Assembly: GCF_036898095.1 (NCBI RefSeq)
Contig: NC_090761.1
Span: forward strand, 40,773,810 to 40,837,809
Length of the DNA: 64,000 bases
From: Palaemon carinicauda
Taxonomy: Eukaryota > Arthropoda > Malacostraca > Decapoda > Palaemonidae
Direction: 5' to 3'
Under the pieces are notes generated by a model, which did no database searches, was not told the DNA's origin, and saw only the letters and a program-made list of their open reading frames with translations. Shown here piece after piece: positions 10,670-22,758 of the stretch. Every line of letters starts with the position of its first letter. Positions within the stretch are counted from its first letter, which is position 1. The position numbers and the translations under genes were made by a program.

Positions 10670-12680
10670 AGGTTTGTATAGCTAAAAAAAAATACAAATG
10701 ATATAAAATATGTAGTTTATTCCTATGCAGACACAATCTTCTGAGTAATTTATAATGGGAGTCTTTCTTAGGTGGAGGAAGTCTAGGAGAAGGTAAGAGG
10801 TCTACCCTTCTATCTCAACTTACAATTGCTATAGTAATAGCAAAAGATCAAAGTATATAACTTATTAACAGTGTAGCCAGCTTGTAATGCAACAGGGCTT
10901 TATGTTACAGTCTAGAGAGCTTTGCCAGGATTAAATGGCCATTAAGTATTGCATATTATTAATACATTCAATATTTCATTCAAGGTATTTGTACTTGCAT
11001 CAGGGTGGATCCAAGTGAGGGCTTCAAGTCCACTTGACATCCCCCTTGTTACTCATTATAATGCAGAGAATAACGAATGCCTGCCTTAACCTGCTCCTTC
11101 TCCCTAGAATACGGATCTAAGGTGTGCAAGTTCTTACTAGCACACCTAGAAGCTTCGTTCTCGCAAGGGGCATTGCGTTTACTGTACTTGATTCAAGCAG
11201 ATAAGCTCTCCTTCCCTCCTTGTTCGGAGGTAAGGCACGCAACGCTGCATGAGGCCTCTATGCCCGAGATGGAGCAGCACGATCCCTTTCAAATTAGTCT
11301 GTGAGAGGGGCTCTACTGCTAACCTGATCTCCCGAGGAAGATAAGCATATCGTCTTCCTCTCCCCGAAAAGCGAGGGTGGACAGGGGGCTAACCACTTGC
11401 AAGGTAGGTTCAAACTCAGGTGAGTTGGTACTTATATGACCGGTCTCGTGACAGATCGATCTAGCATAGCGCAAAGCTCTTCACTGATGACGAGACGAGG
11501 GAAAAGATGGTAAACTCCTCCCATCCTCTTCATCCAGAGTGGGGCATAGACAAATCTAACTCCCTTCAGCAGAAACCACACAGGGGTGACCACTCAGGAT
11601 AAGAACGTTCCTGGACGAGGAACATGAGGCTCAGGTGGTGGTGAAGGGTTATCTTCTCTCGGAAGAGTAGACGTGTGTCTCCTCCTCACGGGTAAGCACG
11701 GCCAGAGGATCAACTCCCTGCACAACCGCTGGAACATAGCAGAAGCTAGTTCCCGAGACCGCAAGATATCGGGACAAGTCAATCCAGGGAGTGCTCGTCC
11801 TCAACTGCTCCCATCCTCCGGCAGAAGCAGGGAGAGCCTCGGGGTGAGGAAGAGATAAAGCATTAGCACTTCAGTATGCATGCATACACAGTCGCAAGAC
11901 TTCCTGTAGCTTTTCCTTTGACGGACGACCCGTCTGCCCCAAGGAAGACCACAGCATATGAAGTGTCGGTCAGAGGGAAACTCCCCTGCGGAGGAAACTT
12001 CCGCTGCTACTCTGGAGGGAGTCGCGGGAGGAGTCCTCATGCAGGGTTGTCTCGGAGTTACCTGTGAGCCAATAATGATTAACTGGCCTCTATGGGAAGC
12101 AGTTTGAGCAGAGTTGAAATGACGAGATCAAGACAATGGAGAAAGATGACGAGCCTTCATCCTTTTCAAGGTTGACCTCAAAGGAGAAGTTTCTTTTAGC
12201 CTTCTTTTTTTTCCATTTGCCAAACCTCAACCACTGGGAGAGCGACCACTCACTACACACTGTACACGGAGACTCAGCGTGCATGAGTGACCTTGGCACG
12301 CAGGACAGAGACCGTGAGGATCAATCTCCTTCAAAGACATGAAGGTGTCGCACTGGCGCCTTTCCAAGCCCAGACAAACCTGCATGGCAGAGATCCTCCC
12401 GAGAAATCACACCTGAAAAGAAAAATAGAGAAAGTCTAGCTTTAGGCCAGTTGGGAAATTAATTTTTAACAGGAGAGTGAGACACGTCTGCAATCTACTG
12501 AGCCGAATTAAAAAGTGACAGTTGGTCGCTAATGCTGGAGGGAGCAAGGGGACTAGCATACCCCGCTAACGATGGGTAATTATACTGCTATAAAAAGGTT
12601 ATCAGCTAGTTTCAGCTCCAACGAAATAAATACTCCACAGTAAAGAGTAGAAAGTTTGTATGTTGTGCTGGAACAATTTA
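10670..12680 (-). mobile_element. DIRS element D, old and decayed
   Basis: Left edge AGGTTTGTATAGCTAAAA and right edge (12540-12680, CCCCGCTAACGAT then CAGCTAGTTTCAGCT and GTTTGTATGTTG) are diverged forms of DIRS ends in inverted orientation. Inside, a gag zinc module is readable near 12340-12226 and GC-rich gag-like sequence at 11.6-12.1 kb. No RT or recombinase was recognised, so this is probably a deletion derivative. Confidence 0.5.
12226..12340 (-). pseudogene. DIRS D gag zinc module
   Basis: ATG at 12340, then KEIDPHGLCPACQGHSC, a match to the gag start of F and C. The spacing to the following Cys is longer (x7 instead of x5), and a stop follows soon after a frame slip. Sequence in another frame continues the similarity (WSLSQWLRF). 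Confidence 0.55.
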
Positions 12681-12798
12681 AATTCTTAAATTTACAATTT
12701 TAATTGCTGGTTAACCTAATGTAGGAACAAATTAGTCACATAGCTATTCATTGGAGCAAAATTTACACTACCACAGTCCAAGTTATTCACATCAAAAT
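12681..12798. other. Intron sequence between DIRS D and A
   Basis: AT-rich, no feature. Confidence 0.35.
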
Positions 12799-13150
12799 AT
12801 GACAAATTCGTAGATAATTTGTATTTTTCTTAACTATACAAACCTTAGCTATTTAACAGGCGTATTACTTTCGGCATGGCTGAAATGACGAGCCATTAAT
12901 TTTTAACGAGGGTTTACTACCCACACCGCTAGTTAGAAGGGGTAGGGGAGGGTAGCTTGGTACACTCCCTCTCAAACACCTGTGCTTGAGCTCCCTTTGC
13001 CTGGAGGTAGGACTTCAAGGGGGAAAGAGCTGGCAGGCAAGTTTGGTTAAATAGCTAAGGTTTGTATAGTTATGAAAAATACAAATTATCTACGAATGTC
13101 ATTTGTTCTGTAACTGGAATACAAACCACGCTATTTAATAGGGGTGACTC
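12799..13150. repeat. Left ITR and ICR of DIRS A
   Basis: 12799-13050 is the terminal repeat (core GACGAGCCATTAATTTTTAA, then ACCGCTAGTTAG). About 13050-13150 is the internal complementary region: the complement of the left end (GGTTTGTATAGTTATGAAAA) runs directly into the complement of the right end (TTTGTTCTGTAACTGGAATA). Confidence 0.8.
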
Positions 13151-13591
13151 ACCCATTTGGCTTTGACCGGGGGCTCCTTATCTGAGCACTCAAGAAATAA
13201 GAAGCCCCTGCACCTCGCTAAAACCTTGCTCAGCCAGGTCTGCAGCCTACACAAGCTGTGTGTGAAGGTATGAAGAAGTGTGACTCGTCCTAGAAAGTTG
13301 TTCTGAAGTTCTTTAGATGGAAACTTGTAGACTATGGCTTTCCCAATACCACCTCGTCAGAGTATGGGGACATAACAGTATTAATATTAATACTAGGAAC
13401 ACAAGGGAGCATGGTTTACCTGCAGTGGTTTGAGGTCAGCTATGCAGAGAACCCAGGATGCTGCTTTCCCCAAGGGAGAGGATGATGAAGAAAAGAATAA
13501 GGGCCAGTCAAACCTTTTCATTCATGCTGACTAAAACCGGGTAACAATGCCCTCAACCTTCTGCTACTTGTCCAATAACGAGCTTGAGGTT

Positions 13592-14765
13592 TTAAACCAG
13601 CTGTTGTGCAGCCACCACAAGACTGATAGAGAAAGTTTCGAGTCTCCTGTGGGTTACGTCTTGCAGGTAGTGGGATTTGAACGTGGTCTGCCGTTTCCAC
13701 ACCCCAGCTTGAAGAACCTGCGTCACTGAAATATTTCTTTTGAAGGCCAGGGACGTAGCTATGCCCCTGACATAATGTACTCTGGGGCGACATGACGGAG
13801 GAGGGTCTGGATTCAGTGCCAGGTCAATGACCCTACGAATCCATGCAGAGATGATGTTCTTGGTGACCCTCCTCTTAGTCCTTCCTGTACTGACGAATAG
13901 TGCTGGCACACGAGGACGGGCTATGGCTGTTCTTTTGTGGTACAGCCTCAAGCTCCTTAATGGGCATAGTAAGAGATGGTCTAGGGTCATCTGTTACAGT
14001 ATGGAGACTAGAAATCCAGAGGGAGTCGAATCGAGGATCCGCTACTCCCAGATTCTGAGTCTTAGAAATAAACTCAGGGACGAAGCTGAACATTACCTCC
14101 CCCCATACCCTTGAATGGGCGATGTCATACGAGAGACCATGAAGTTCGCTGACTCACTTGGCCAAGGCCAAAGCTAGCAGGAACACTGTCTTCCAGGTTA
14201 GGTGGCGATCTGATGCCTGGCGTAATGGTTCATAGGGAGGTCTCTTAAGAGACCTGAGAACTCGAACCACGTTCCATGGGGAGGTCTCACTTCTGACTGA
14301 GGGTAGGTAAGTTCATAACTCCGTATGAGTAGAGAAAGAAATGTTCACTCCTTTCAGCCTGAAGGCGAGGCTTAAGGCTGAGCGATAGCCTTTCACTGCC
14401 GAGAATGATAGGCGCATTTCTTCACGAAAATACACGAGGAACTCCGCTATTGCTGGAATATTGGCAACGAGTGGAGATATACCCCTTCCACGACACCAAC
14501 CACAGAAGACTTTCCACTTTGCCTGGTAGACTGCTACTGATGACTGTACCAGGTGTCCAGACATCCTGATCAAAACTTGTTGCAAAAATCCTCTCTCAGA
14601 GAGGAGATGCTGGATAGCCTCCAGGCGTGAAGTCGTAGTGAAGCTACGGCTTTGTGGAAGATGTTGGCGTGTGGTTGTTTGAGTAGATTGTGTCGTGGAG
14701 GGAGTTTTCTTGGTGGCTCCGTTAGGAGTTGCAGAAGGCCCGGGAACCATTCTCCGTGATGCCAT
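13592..14765 (-). pseudogene. Tyrosine recombinase of DIRS A, frameshifted
   Basis: The N-terminal SAM-like part is open at 14765-14313 (YQAKWKVFCGWCRGRG, FSAVKGYRSALSLAF). The catalytic C-terminal part is open at 13990-13592 (HYVRGIATSLAF with H-x-x-R, VWKRQTTFKSHYLQD with the presumed nucleophile Tyr). The linker around 14115-14310, which should hold the first Arg, is in other frames. It ends in SLVVAAQQL like the other copies. Not functional as it stands. Confidence 0.75.
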
Positions 14766-14971
14766 AGCGGAGCTATGAGGGTCATTGAAAGATTGAAAGA
14801 TGTTCTGGTCTTATTGAGTACCCTCCTCATCAGACAGAACGGGGGAAAGGCATAAACGTTGATGTTGTCCCACCGTTGTTGGAAAGCATCTTGCCACAGA
14901 GCCTTGGGGTCTGGGACTGGGGAACAGTACAGTGGGAGCCTGAAGTTCAGGGCCGTTGCGAAGAGGTCCAC
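14570..14971 (-). CDS. MT-like domain of DIRS A
   Basis: A 133-aa open segment with DLFATALNFRLPLYCSP, YAFPPF and TLIAPLWHHGEWFP. This block follows RNase H in DIRS polyproteins and is described there as a methyltransferase-like domain. Overlaps the recombinase frame, as in element F. Confidence 0.65.
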   Translation of the reverse strand: MDLFATALNFRLPLYCSPVPDPKALWQDAFQQRWDNINVYAFPPFCLMRRVLNKTRTSFNLSMTLIAPLWHHGEWFPGLLQLLTEPPRKLPPRHNLLKQPHANIFHKAVASLRLHAWRLSSISSLREDFCNKF

Positions 14972-14986
14972 AGTCGGAGAACCCCA

Positions 14987-16428
14987 TTAAGTCAGGACTT
15001 TGTTGGCTACTAGATGATCCAAAGACCACTCAGTATTCACTATCTGAGATGCTCTGCTCAGGTTGTCGACGAGCACATTCCTCTTGCCCGGAATGAAGCG
15101 TGCCGTTTGTGGTATCAAGTGGATTTCAGCCCATTTCAGTATCTCTACTGCAAGATGGGATAGTTGCTGCAAAAAGTACCTCCTTGTTTGTTGATGTAGG
15201 CCACTATTGTGGTGTTGTCGCTCATCACCACCACAGAGTGACTTGCCAGGTACTGTTGGAACTGTTGAAGGGCTAGAAAGATGGCCTTCATCTCTAGGAG
15301 ATTTATGTGGAGGTACTTTTCTGACTCTGACCAGAGGCCTGAGGTTGTGTGGTGCAGCACGTGGGGCTCCCACCCTTTTTTTGAAGCGTTCGAAAACAGC
15401 ATCAAATCCGGGGGAGGATAAGAAGATCCACTCCCTTTCGTAGGTTCTTGTCTGCCACCCACCACTGGAGGTCCATCAGTACCGCAGGTCCCATGGGGAT
15501 CTGGGTGTCAGGGGACCATTGGAAACTAGACGGGCCAGCGATGAAAGGTGACCGAGGAGACGTAACCACGATTGGGCTGGAAGTTCTTCTCGTCTGAGAA
15601 AAGGTCTTGCGACCTTCCTCAGCCTTGCTATCCTGTCGTCTGATGGGAAGGCTTCGTGGAGAGTGGTGTCTATAATCATGCCTAAGTATACCAGTCTTTG
15701 AGTGGGAAGCAGGGAAGACTTCTCGAGATTTACCATGATCCCCAGATCTTGGCAAAATCTCAGAAGTTTGTCTTGGTGTTGAAGAAGGGTTGACACCGAG
15801 TCTGCTAGGATTAACCAGTCGTCCAGATAACGGAGGAGATGGATGTCAATCCAGTGTGCCCAAGATGATACTAGGGTGAACACTCTGGTGAAGACTTGTG
15901 GTGCTGTGGAAAGATCGAAGCACAGCACCTTAAACTGGTATTTTATGTTGTCCAGGCTGAATCTTAAGTACTTCCTTGAAAACGGATGGACTGGGATCTA
16001 GAAGCACGCGTCCTTTAGGTCCACTGTGCACATGAAGTCTTGTGGTCTTACTGCTAGTCTGACCGTGTCTGCCGTCTCCATGCTGAACGGAGTTTGTCTG
16101 ACAAAGTTGTTTAGAACTGAGAGGTCGATGACTGGTCTCCAGCCTCCAGACGCCTTCTTTACAAAAAAGAGTCGACAGAAGAAGCCTGAGGATCCGTCGG
16201 GGACCTCTTGGAGAGCGCCCTTCTTCAACAGGGTCTGGACTTCTGCCCGAAGGGCTTGCCCCTTGCCAATCCCATGGCAAGGGAATTCAATGACATTTGA
16301 TTCATTGTCAGGGGAGGTAGAGATGTTATGAACGGGACGCGATATCCTAGACTGATCACAGAGATTGTCCAGGAATCGGCCCCGAGTTGCTTCCACCTGT
16401 TTGAGTAGCTTTGTAGGTATCCCCCCAC
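14987..16428 (-). pseudogene. RT and RNase H of DIRS A, frameshifted
   Basis: The RT fingers/palm are at 16396-15998 (GGWRPVIDLSVLN and TVDLKDA, motif A Asp). Motif C is at 15928-15476 (LLRYLDDWLILA). RNase H is at 15465-15145 (LMLFSNASKKGWE, where Asn replaces the first catalytic Asp; MKAIFLAL with Glu; VMSDNTT). At least two frameshifts separate these blocks, and the Asn substitution would impair RNase H. Confidence 0.78.
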
Positions 16429-16456
16429 TGGTGGAAATGCAGGGGGACTGCCTATC

Positions 16457-18079
16457 CTAGTGTTTGCGGCCTCGGCTGCTCCCTCTAGGATTTTTGCCTT
16501 TCCTTTCTTTGACAGGAAAGAGCTTAGACACCACCGTCTTCGCTGCTGTTGTCGTCGTAGTGGTCTTGGCAGGATGGGACTGCTGTGGTGCTGGAGGCTT
16601 ATAGGGCTTGGATGTTAAAGCCCAATGAAGGAGGGAGTCTTGATGAGACTTCCTCCACCTCTCAGCAGCATGTTCCACATCCTTAGGCTCGAAAAGAACA
16701 GACCCTTCTATGGAGGAATGTCTGAGCCTATTGATCTCGGTGCTAGGCACCTTCCAATGGAATCTCTCAGCTACTGCATCCCGACGTTTCAGGATGGTAT
16801 TTGCCCACAAGTTCGAGACTTGGTGGGGCAGAAACGCGATCGTGCGAGTACCTGAGAGAAGGAAGGTTTCCATAGCTTTCCTGTTACGTTCCTTAGCAAT
16901 GATCCTCAGAACGTATCAGGATACCTGAGGTCCCCAACCAGATATCGAGCGACAAAGTAGCTTGCACAGCACACTTTGCGGCCTTCTCCTGACTGAGGAT
17001 CTCGGCTGACGAGAACGAGACCTGCCAGTTGGAGAGTCTCTCAAGAGGGATTCCCCTGGTTAGCTCTTCCAGCGAGTGGTGAAGTGGAAGAGCTAGACAA
17101 GGCTCCTCTAGGATCTCGAAGTTCCTAAGAACCTCCTCTGCTGTACACGAGGAGGTGGGAGGAGCTTGTTGGTGGTACCGGAACGGTTGGAAGAGGACAT
17201 CTCGGAGAGCTGCTGGGGGATATTGTCCCTGGTATTCTTTACCCCTTGAGACCAGGGTAGGGCTGCACTGGTCTTAGAGGGCTTTTGAGTACCAAAGACG
17301 CGGTCTAAGACCGTGTCTTTGCCCTCTCGAGGAGGGACCTCTGGGTCGGAAAACCCGTTGAGAGCCCTCATTAGAGTCAGAACTTGCCAAAACACGTGTT
17401 CTGACTCTTGCTGGTCTCCTCCTGTTGTAGGACTTGCAGCGAAGTCTCCTTCTATCCCCGAAGGCTCTTCTTGGGGAGAGTCGCAGACATTCCCTGAGTG
17501 GCTAGCTGGCTCTATCCTAGCCCTAGTGGAGGACTTAGGCAATGTTTTGGAGTCTTTGGATTCCTTCCTGGGAAGGATGTAAGACTCCAACATTGAAGAG
17601 GGTGGCATGTTCCTTACAATCCCTGACTGTGTGGAACTCTCGGCGCAAAGAGAGGTTTCCTCCATTTGTGCGATGGGCGAAAGTCTCTCCTCGCGTGATT
17701 CCCTTGGAGACGGGAAATCTTCGTCTGAAAGGGAATGAGAGGCAGTCCGAGGAATAGAAGGAATTTGCCTCGAAGTTCTGCGTGGAGTCAGCTTCGCCCT
17801 CGGGGAAGTGACCGCTTCTAGAACTACTCTTTTTCTCTTCAGTGGAGTAGAGGAAGCCATGGTTCCGTGTCCCAATTCGAAGAGGATGGGCTTGAAAGCC
17901 TGAGTTATGGCTCTGATCAGGGCACCAAACCAGGGCTGTTGGCTGACAGACGCACTGTCAGACATACCCCTTGAAGAGAAAGGGACTGAAGGATCCCTGG
18001 GAGGAGTCACTGGAATAAGTGGGTTTGCCTGTGGTAGCTTTGGGATCCTGAACCCCTCTGGAAGTTTCCCTTCTCCCAC
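16457..18079 (-). pseudogene. gag C-terminal part of DIRS A
   Basis: Open segments at 18079-17108 (323 aa) and 16873-16457 (138 aa). The C-terminus is basic (KERKGKNPRGSSRGRKH), comparable to the RSKKGPKTSKGKH end of gag in F, suggesting nucleic-acid binding. A short stretch between the two segments is out of frame. Confidence 0.65.
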
Positions 18080-18179
18080 AATGCGCGGTGGTATGCGCTT
18101 GTAGGGACGTCGTTCCTTGTGATGCGTAGGCTCGCGTGCGGGAGGATAATGATGCTCACGTGAGGGAGAATAATGGCGC

Positions 18180-18830
18180 TTGCGCGAGGGAGAATATCGG
18201 GGCAGAGGAGACTGGTGGCGCGCGCGGGCGAGTATTTGCGCGCATCTGTAACAGCCGTAGGGCGCGCGCGTGCAGGAGAAAGTCCCCTAGCGCGCAGTAG
18301 ATTCATGCTGGGCGCGCGGGAGAATGTTAGCGCGCATCCCTAGTAGAGGGTTGGCGAGCGTGCGCATGGCGCGCACGTATATCCTTGTGGATGCGCACAG
18401 GAGAAGGCTGGCGCACAGGTGAGCTCTGGCGTGTTGGTAAGGGATGGCACGCGGGTGAAGGCAGCATGGCTGACTTGTCTGTAGGCCTGCTATAAGGAGA
18501 AAGTTGGCGCGCAGGTTTTACCTGGCGCGTAGGATGGTGCGCAGGAGAGTATATTGTAGGGCGTGTATGCGCATGTGCAGGAGATGTAGGAGAGCGCTGG
18601 CGCGCAGGAGACTGCTGTTACGTAGGCGAACGATGGCGCGCAAGAGAACGTTGGCGCGCAAGAGAACGTTGGCGCACAGGTGAGCGCTGGCGCGCAGATG
18701 GGTGGGGGCGCATAGGAGATCGTTGGCGTGTAAGCGCAGGGCACGTGGGCGCAGTGTGCACAGGGCGTGTGAGTGCAGTGTGCCCAGGGCGCGCACGCAA
18801 GCCCTGGCTCGCAATAGATCATTGGTGCAA
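18180..18830. repeat. 18-bp tandem repeat in gag of DIRS A
   Basis: GCGC-rich units such as GGCGCGCAAGAGAACGTT recur every 18 bp, clearest at 18630-18740. Since 18 is a multiple of three, the minus strand reads as hexapeptides (CAPTFS-like in one frame, ANVLLR-like in another). Several overlapping open frames result. Confidence 0.7.
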
Positions 18831-18970
18831 GTGGGCATGAGGGCGCTCATGGCGCGTGGTGGAGCTATACTCTTGTTGGAGCGTGTGTGCATGTTGGCGC
18901 GTACGCTCTTGATGCCCTGGGTTAGAGTAAGAAGGAAGATCAGCGCACTGTAGTGATGGGGCCTGACGAG

Positions 18971-19897
18971 CTACTGATAAGCGCTTGTCAGGTTTCGTGA
19001 GCGCTTAGGTTGTTGGCGCGCAATAGCACGTTCAGTTGGAGCCTTGTTAGGCCCATGCAGGAATGACGACAGCAGGTCAGCAGGTCTGTTGGGTGGAAGG
19101 TCGGCCTGTCCTTTAAAAGGACGACCTTCCACTGAAGGAGATCGCAAAAGATCTGCAGAGAGGTCCAGAACCAATGCAGGTGCAGTGACGGATGATTGGT
19201 CTGGAGGCTCCTCTGCGATGGACTGCATCGAAGATGTTGAACCAAAGAGGTGCCTCCTCACCGCAGATGAAGGAAGGCCTCTATGGCGAAGAGGAACGCG
19301 AGCCTTCCGACGGATGCGCCCTCTGGGGGCCGTTGGATCAGCAAGCTGACCTTCAGTAGTCCTACGAAGAGGAGTCTGTGTAAGTGGATTCCACCGAGGG
19401 AGAGAAACACTACCAGGAGAGACTGACGATGGACTTAGTTTCCCCCTCGTAGATTGATCAGGAATGGGAGAAACTAAGCCGTCAGCTACTGAGGAGTCTG
19501 GTGTGGAAGAGGAGATGGGTGAAACCGCATTGGATACCTCTGACACCACAACATCGACAAGAGACAGAGGATCAACCTCTGACAGTGACGACGATTGCTT
19601 GACAGCAGCACCCAATCAGATGTAGTCAAGCAAAACCTCCTTGGATGGCGAACCCGTAAGCCCCAAGGAGGACTAAAGCTGAAACAGAGAGGTTAGCGAC
19701 ATGTCCTCCCCCGGGGGAAGAGGTGGAAGCAATGTCATCTCTCGAGACCTGAGGTTGGTTAACAATAAATCGGTCTACGCTACCACTCGACGGTCTCTTG
19801 AAAGAGACCGACCGAGTAGGAGCTTCGGAGGAGGTTTGGGCAATGGAAAAAGAGGCCTTGGGTTTTTCTCCCTTCGAAGCAACCGTCGAAGGAGAAA
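18971..19897 (-). CDS. gag middle region of DIRS A
   Basis: Open blocks at 19937-19626 (its first residues come from B; A-derived from STVASKGEKPKASFS onward) and 19615-18971 (214 aa, Ser/Asp-rich, LSLVDVVVSEVSNAV). The reading continues, across element B, from the zinc module at 27984-27705. Low-complexity and charged; no domain recognised. Confidence 0.55.
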
Positions 19898-19898
19898 T

Positions 19899-20275
19899 AT
19901 GACAAATTCGAAGATAATTTGTATTTTTCCTAACCATACAAACCTTAGCAATTTACATTGGGTTTACCTTTTAGCGCAGCTGAAATGGCGAGCCATTAGA
20001 ATTTAACGAGGGTGTATTACCCCAGCGCTAGTTAGTGGGGGGGGGGGGTAGGGGAGTGGTAGCTAGCTACCCCTCCCCCCCCCCCCTCACACACCTGGTG
20101 AAGCTCACTTTCACTTAGAGGTAGCACCTGTCTTGGGGGACAGGGCTGGCGGGCAAATATGTGTAAATAGCTAAGGTTTGTATGGTTAGGAAAAATACAA
20201 ATTATCTTCGAATTTGTCATTTGTTCCGTAACCGAAATACAAACCACGCTATTTACATTGGGTGACTTACCCCTT
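19899..20275. repeat. Left ITR and ICR of DIRS B
   Basis: Terminal core GCGAGCCATTAGAATTTAAC and GCGCTAGTTAG. The ICR shows GGTTTGTATGGTTAGGAAAA running to TTGTCAT and then TTGTTCCGTAACCGAAATAC. Includes long G and C runs and the sequence GGTAGCTAGCTACC, a perfect palindrome. Confidence 0.8.
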
Positions 20276-20697
20276 AGGTAGGGTGGAAAGTCCCCAGCCA
20301 TACTGGCTTTGGCTTTACCCGGGAACTCAGAATCCGAGTGAGTCGCACTTGAGAAAAGGAGTCCCTTCCCTCACAAGTTCCTTGCTCCGCAAGGAACCAT
20401 GTGGCCTACATAAGCTTGTGTGTGTGAAGGAAGAAGTGTGACCCTTCCTAGGCAGTTGACCTGGAGTTCCAGAAGGAACTCTGGGTTAGGACGTTCCCAA
20501 TACCACCTCGTCAGGGTATGGGGGACGCGACAGTATTGACTCAATACTCGGAACACAAGGAAGCATGGTTTACCTGCAGAGGCTCGAGGTCAGCTATGCA
20601 GAAACCAGGATGCTGCTTCCCAGTAGAGGGGATGATGAAGAAAGAAGTAAGGGCCAGCCATACTTCTTTTGTTCATGCAGACTAAAACCTGATAACA

Positions 20698-21555
20698 ATG
20701 CCCTCAACCTTCTGCTACCTGTCCAAAAAGGAGCCTGAGGTTAGACCAGCTGTTGCGTATCGAAACTCCTGTGGGTCACGCCCTGCAGGAATCGGGCTGC
20801 GAAGGTCATTAGACGCTTCCAGACTCCAGCTTGTAGCACCTGTGTCACAGAGTAGAATTACTCTGTATCCGACATCGTGCTGTAGGGCGACGTGACGGGG
20901 CAGGGTCTGGAGTCAGGTCGAAATGAATGTCCTTGAGTCCGAGCTGAAGAGGTATACTGGTGACTCTCCCCCGTGTCCTTCTTGTGCTCCCAAACCAGCT
21001 GCACGTGAGAACAAGCTGCAGCTGTTCCCAAAGCTAACCTCTCGATTCCTTACTGGCAAGAAGGAGAAGGTTTTGGGACATCAGATACAGAATGGTGACT
21101 TAAAATCTTGAAGGAATTGGATCGAAGGGCCGGGACCCCAAGATTCTGAGTCTAGCAAACAACTCAGGAGCGAACCTGAATGTTGCCTTCCCCCATTCCT
21201 TAGAAAGGGCGGAGTCGTACGAGACCAGGAAGATTGCTTACACACTGGCCACGGCCAGAGTGAGCAGGAGGCCCAAGACGGAATACGATCAGAGGCCTGA
21301 CGTAAAGGGTCTTGAGAAGATATCTTAAGGGACTAAAAAGTCCGAGCCATGCTCCAAGTTGGAGGTCTCACTCCGACTAGGGCAGGGACGTTCGCAGCTT
21401 CGCATGAATGAGGAAAGGTCCAGCAGGAAGGAAAAAATTATTCCTTTAAGCCTGAAGGTCAGGGAAAGGCCGAGCGACAGGCTTCCTTGCCGAGGGCGGA
21501 AAGGAGTTTCCTCCCGCCGAAAGGCAATAAGATCGTTATTGCTGGAGAAGAGGCC
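20698..21555 (-). pseudogene. Recombinase remnant of DIRS B
   Basis: Aligns in order with 13550-14300 of A (shared CCCTCAACCTTCTGCTAC at 20700, CAAGATTCTGAGTCTAGC near 21140), but has deletions and no long open frame. Only the position and nucleotide similarity show that it was a recombinase. Confidence 0.55.
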
Positions 21556-22035
21556 TCAAGGGAAGAGGAATATCTCCCACGACACCAACCACCGAAGACT
21601 CTCCACTTCGCCTGGAAGACCCCTGCGGATGACTATCGTAGATGACGCGACCTCCGTCCCGCGACTGTAACGGGTTGTTTCTTCTTCAGGAGGAGGCGTA
21701 GTGTCTCCAGGCATGAAGCCGAAGCGACGCTCCGGCTCGTGAAAGATGTTGCAGTGTGGTTGTTTGAGTAGCCTGTGCCGTGGGAGAAGCTCTCCCGGGA
21801 GTTCCGTCAGGGGAAGCAGAGGGTCCGGAAACCGTTTCGCGCATAGTCCCAGTGGAGCTCTCAGGGCCATTGAAAGGTTGACAGACAATCTGGTCTTGTT
21901 GAGACCCATTCTCAACAGACAACAAAGGAGGGAAGACGCAGGCGTCGATGTTGTCCCACCATCACCAGAATGCATCTTGCCAGAGTCTCGGGGTCTGAGA
22001 CTGGGGGGAAGAACAGCGGAAGCTTGAGGTTCCAA
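21556..22035 (-). pseudogene. MT-like domain remnant of DIRS B
   Basis: Segment with LNKTRLSVNLSMALRAPLG and LLKQPHCNIFHEPERRFGF, aligned to the MT-like block of A (TRTSFNLSMTLIAPLW, LLKQPHANIFH). Frames are mixed. Confidence 0.55.
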
Positions 22036-22075
22036 GCTATCGCGATCAGTTCCCCCAGACCAGGACTTGCTGGTT

Positions 22076-22573
22076 ACTCAAGGCCAAAGACCCCCGGTAC
22101 ACTCTCTCTACGAGGCTCTGCTCAGATAGTCGGAGAGAACCTTCCTCTGCCCGGAATGAGAGAGCCGATGGTGGTATTGAGAGTATCTCAAATCACTCGG
22201 TATCACTACTGCAAGATGCGAAGGTAAGAAAATGCGTCCCCTGCTGCCTAGAACATGCCAGAACCATGAAGTCGTAGAGCACGGAGCGACTTGGTAGGAG
22301 CTATAGGATCTGTAGAGGGGCCAGACTACGGCCCCTAAGCCTGCCTGAATGATGGAGATGTATCCTTCAGGTCCTGACCATAGGCCTGGACCGGAACATG
22401 CCCCCCCCCCCTTTTCTTTGACGAGTCCGAGAACAGCATAAAAAATGTGGGGAAAGGACGAGAATATCCACTCCAATCAAGAGGTTCCATAGGTCAACAC
22501 CCATTGCAGGTCTAATCGTTCCGCTGGTCCCATAGGGGCCAGAAAGTCCGGTTAATCGTTGCTTTGAAACCAC
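22076..22573 (-). pseudogene. RNase H region remnant of DIRS B
   Basis: Position and short matches (QRKVLSDYLSRAS, cf. KRNVLVDNLSRAS in A) mark the last RNase H motif. The catalytic block is disrupted. Confidence 0.5.
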
Positions 22574-22758
22574 CGGAACTTGGGCCGCCTCACAGGGAAC
22601 TTATCCTGAGGCGACCATTCGGAACTTAGGGGTCAATGAGAAAAAGAGAACTAGGAGGCGTTCCAAGGTAGGGCTGAAAGCTCTGCTCGACTGAGAACAG
22701 GTACTGCGACTCTCCTCAGCCTTGCCACAGTCAACTGAAGGGAAGGCTCGGAGGAGGT

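Noticed and set aside
18490..18953. Cys/Pro-rich repeated ORFs (CAPTFS-type)
   Set aside because: Frame shadows of the 18-bp gag repeat; no independent coding evidence.
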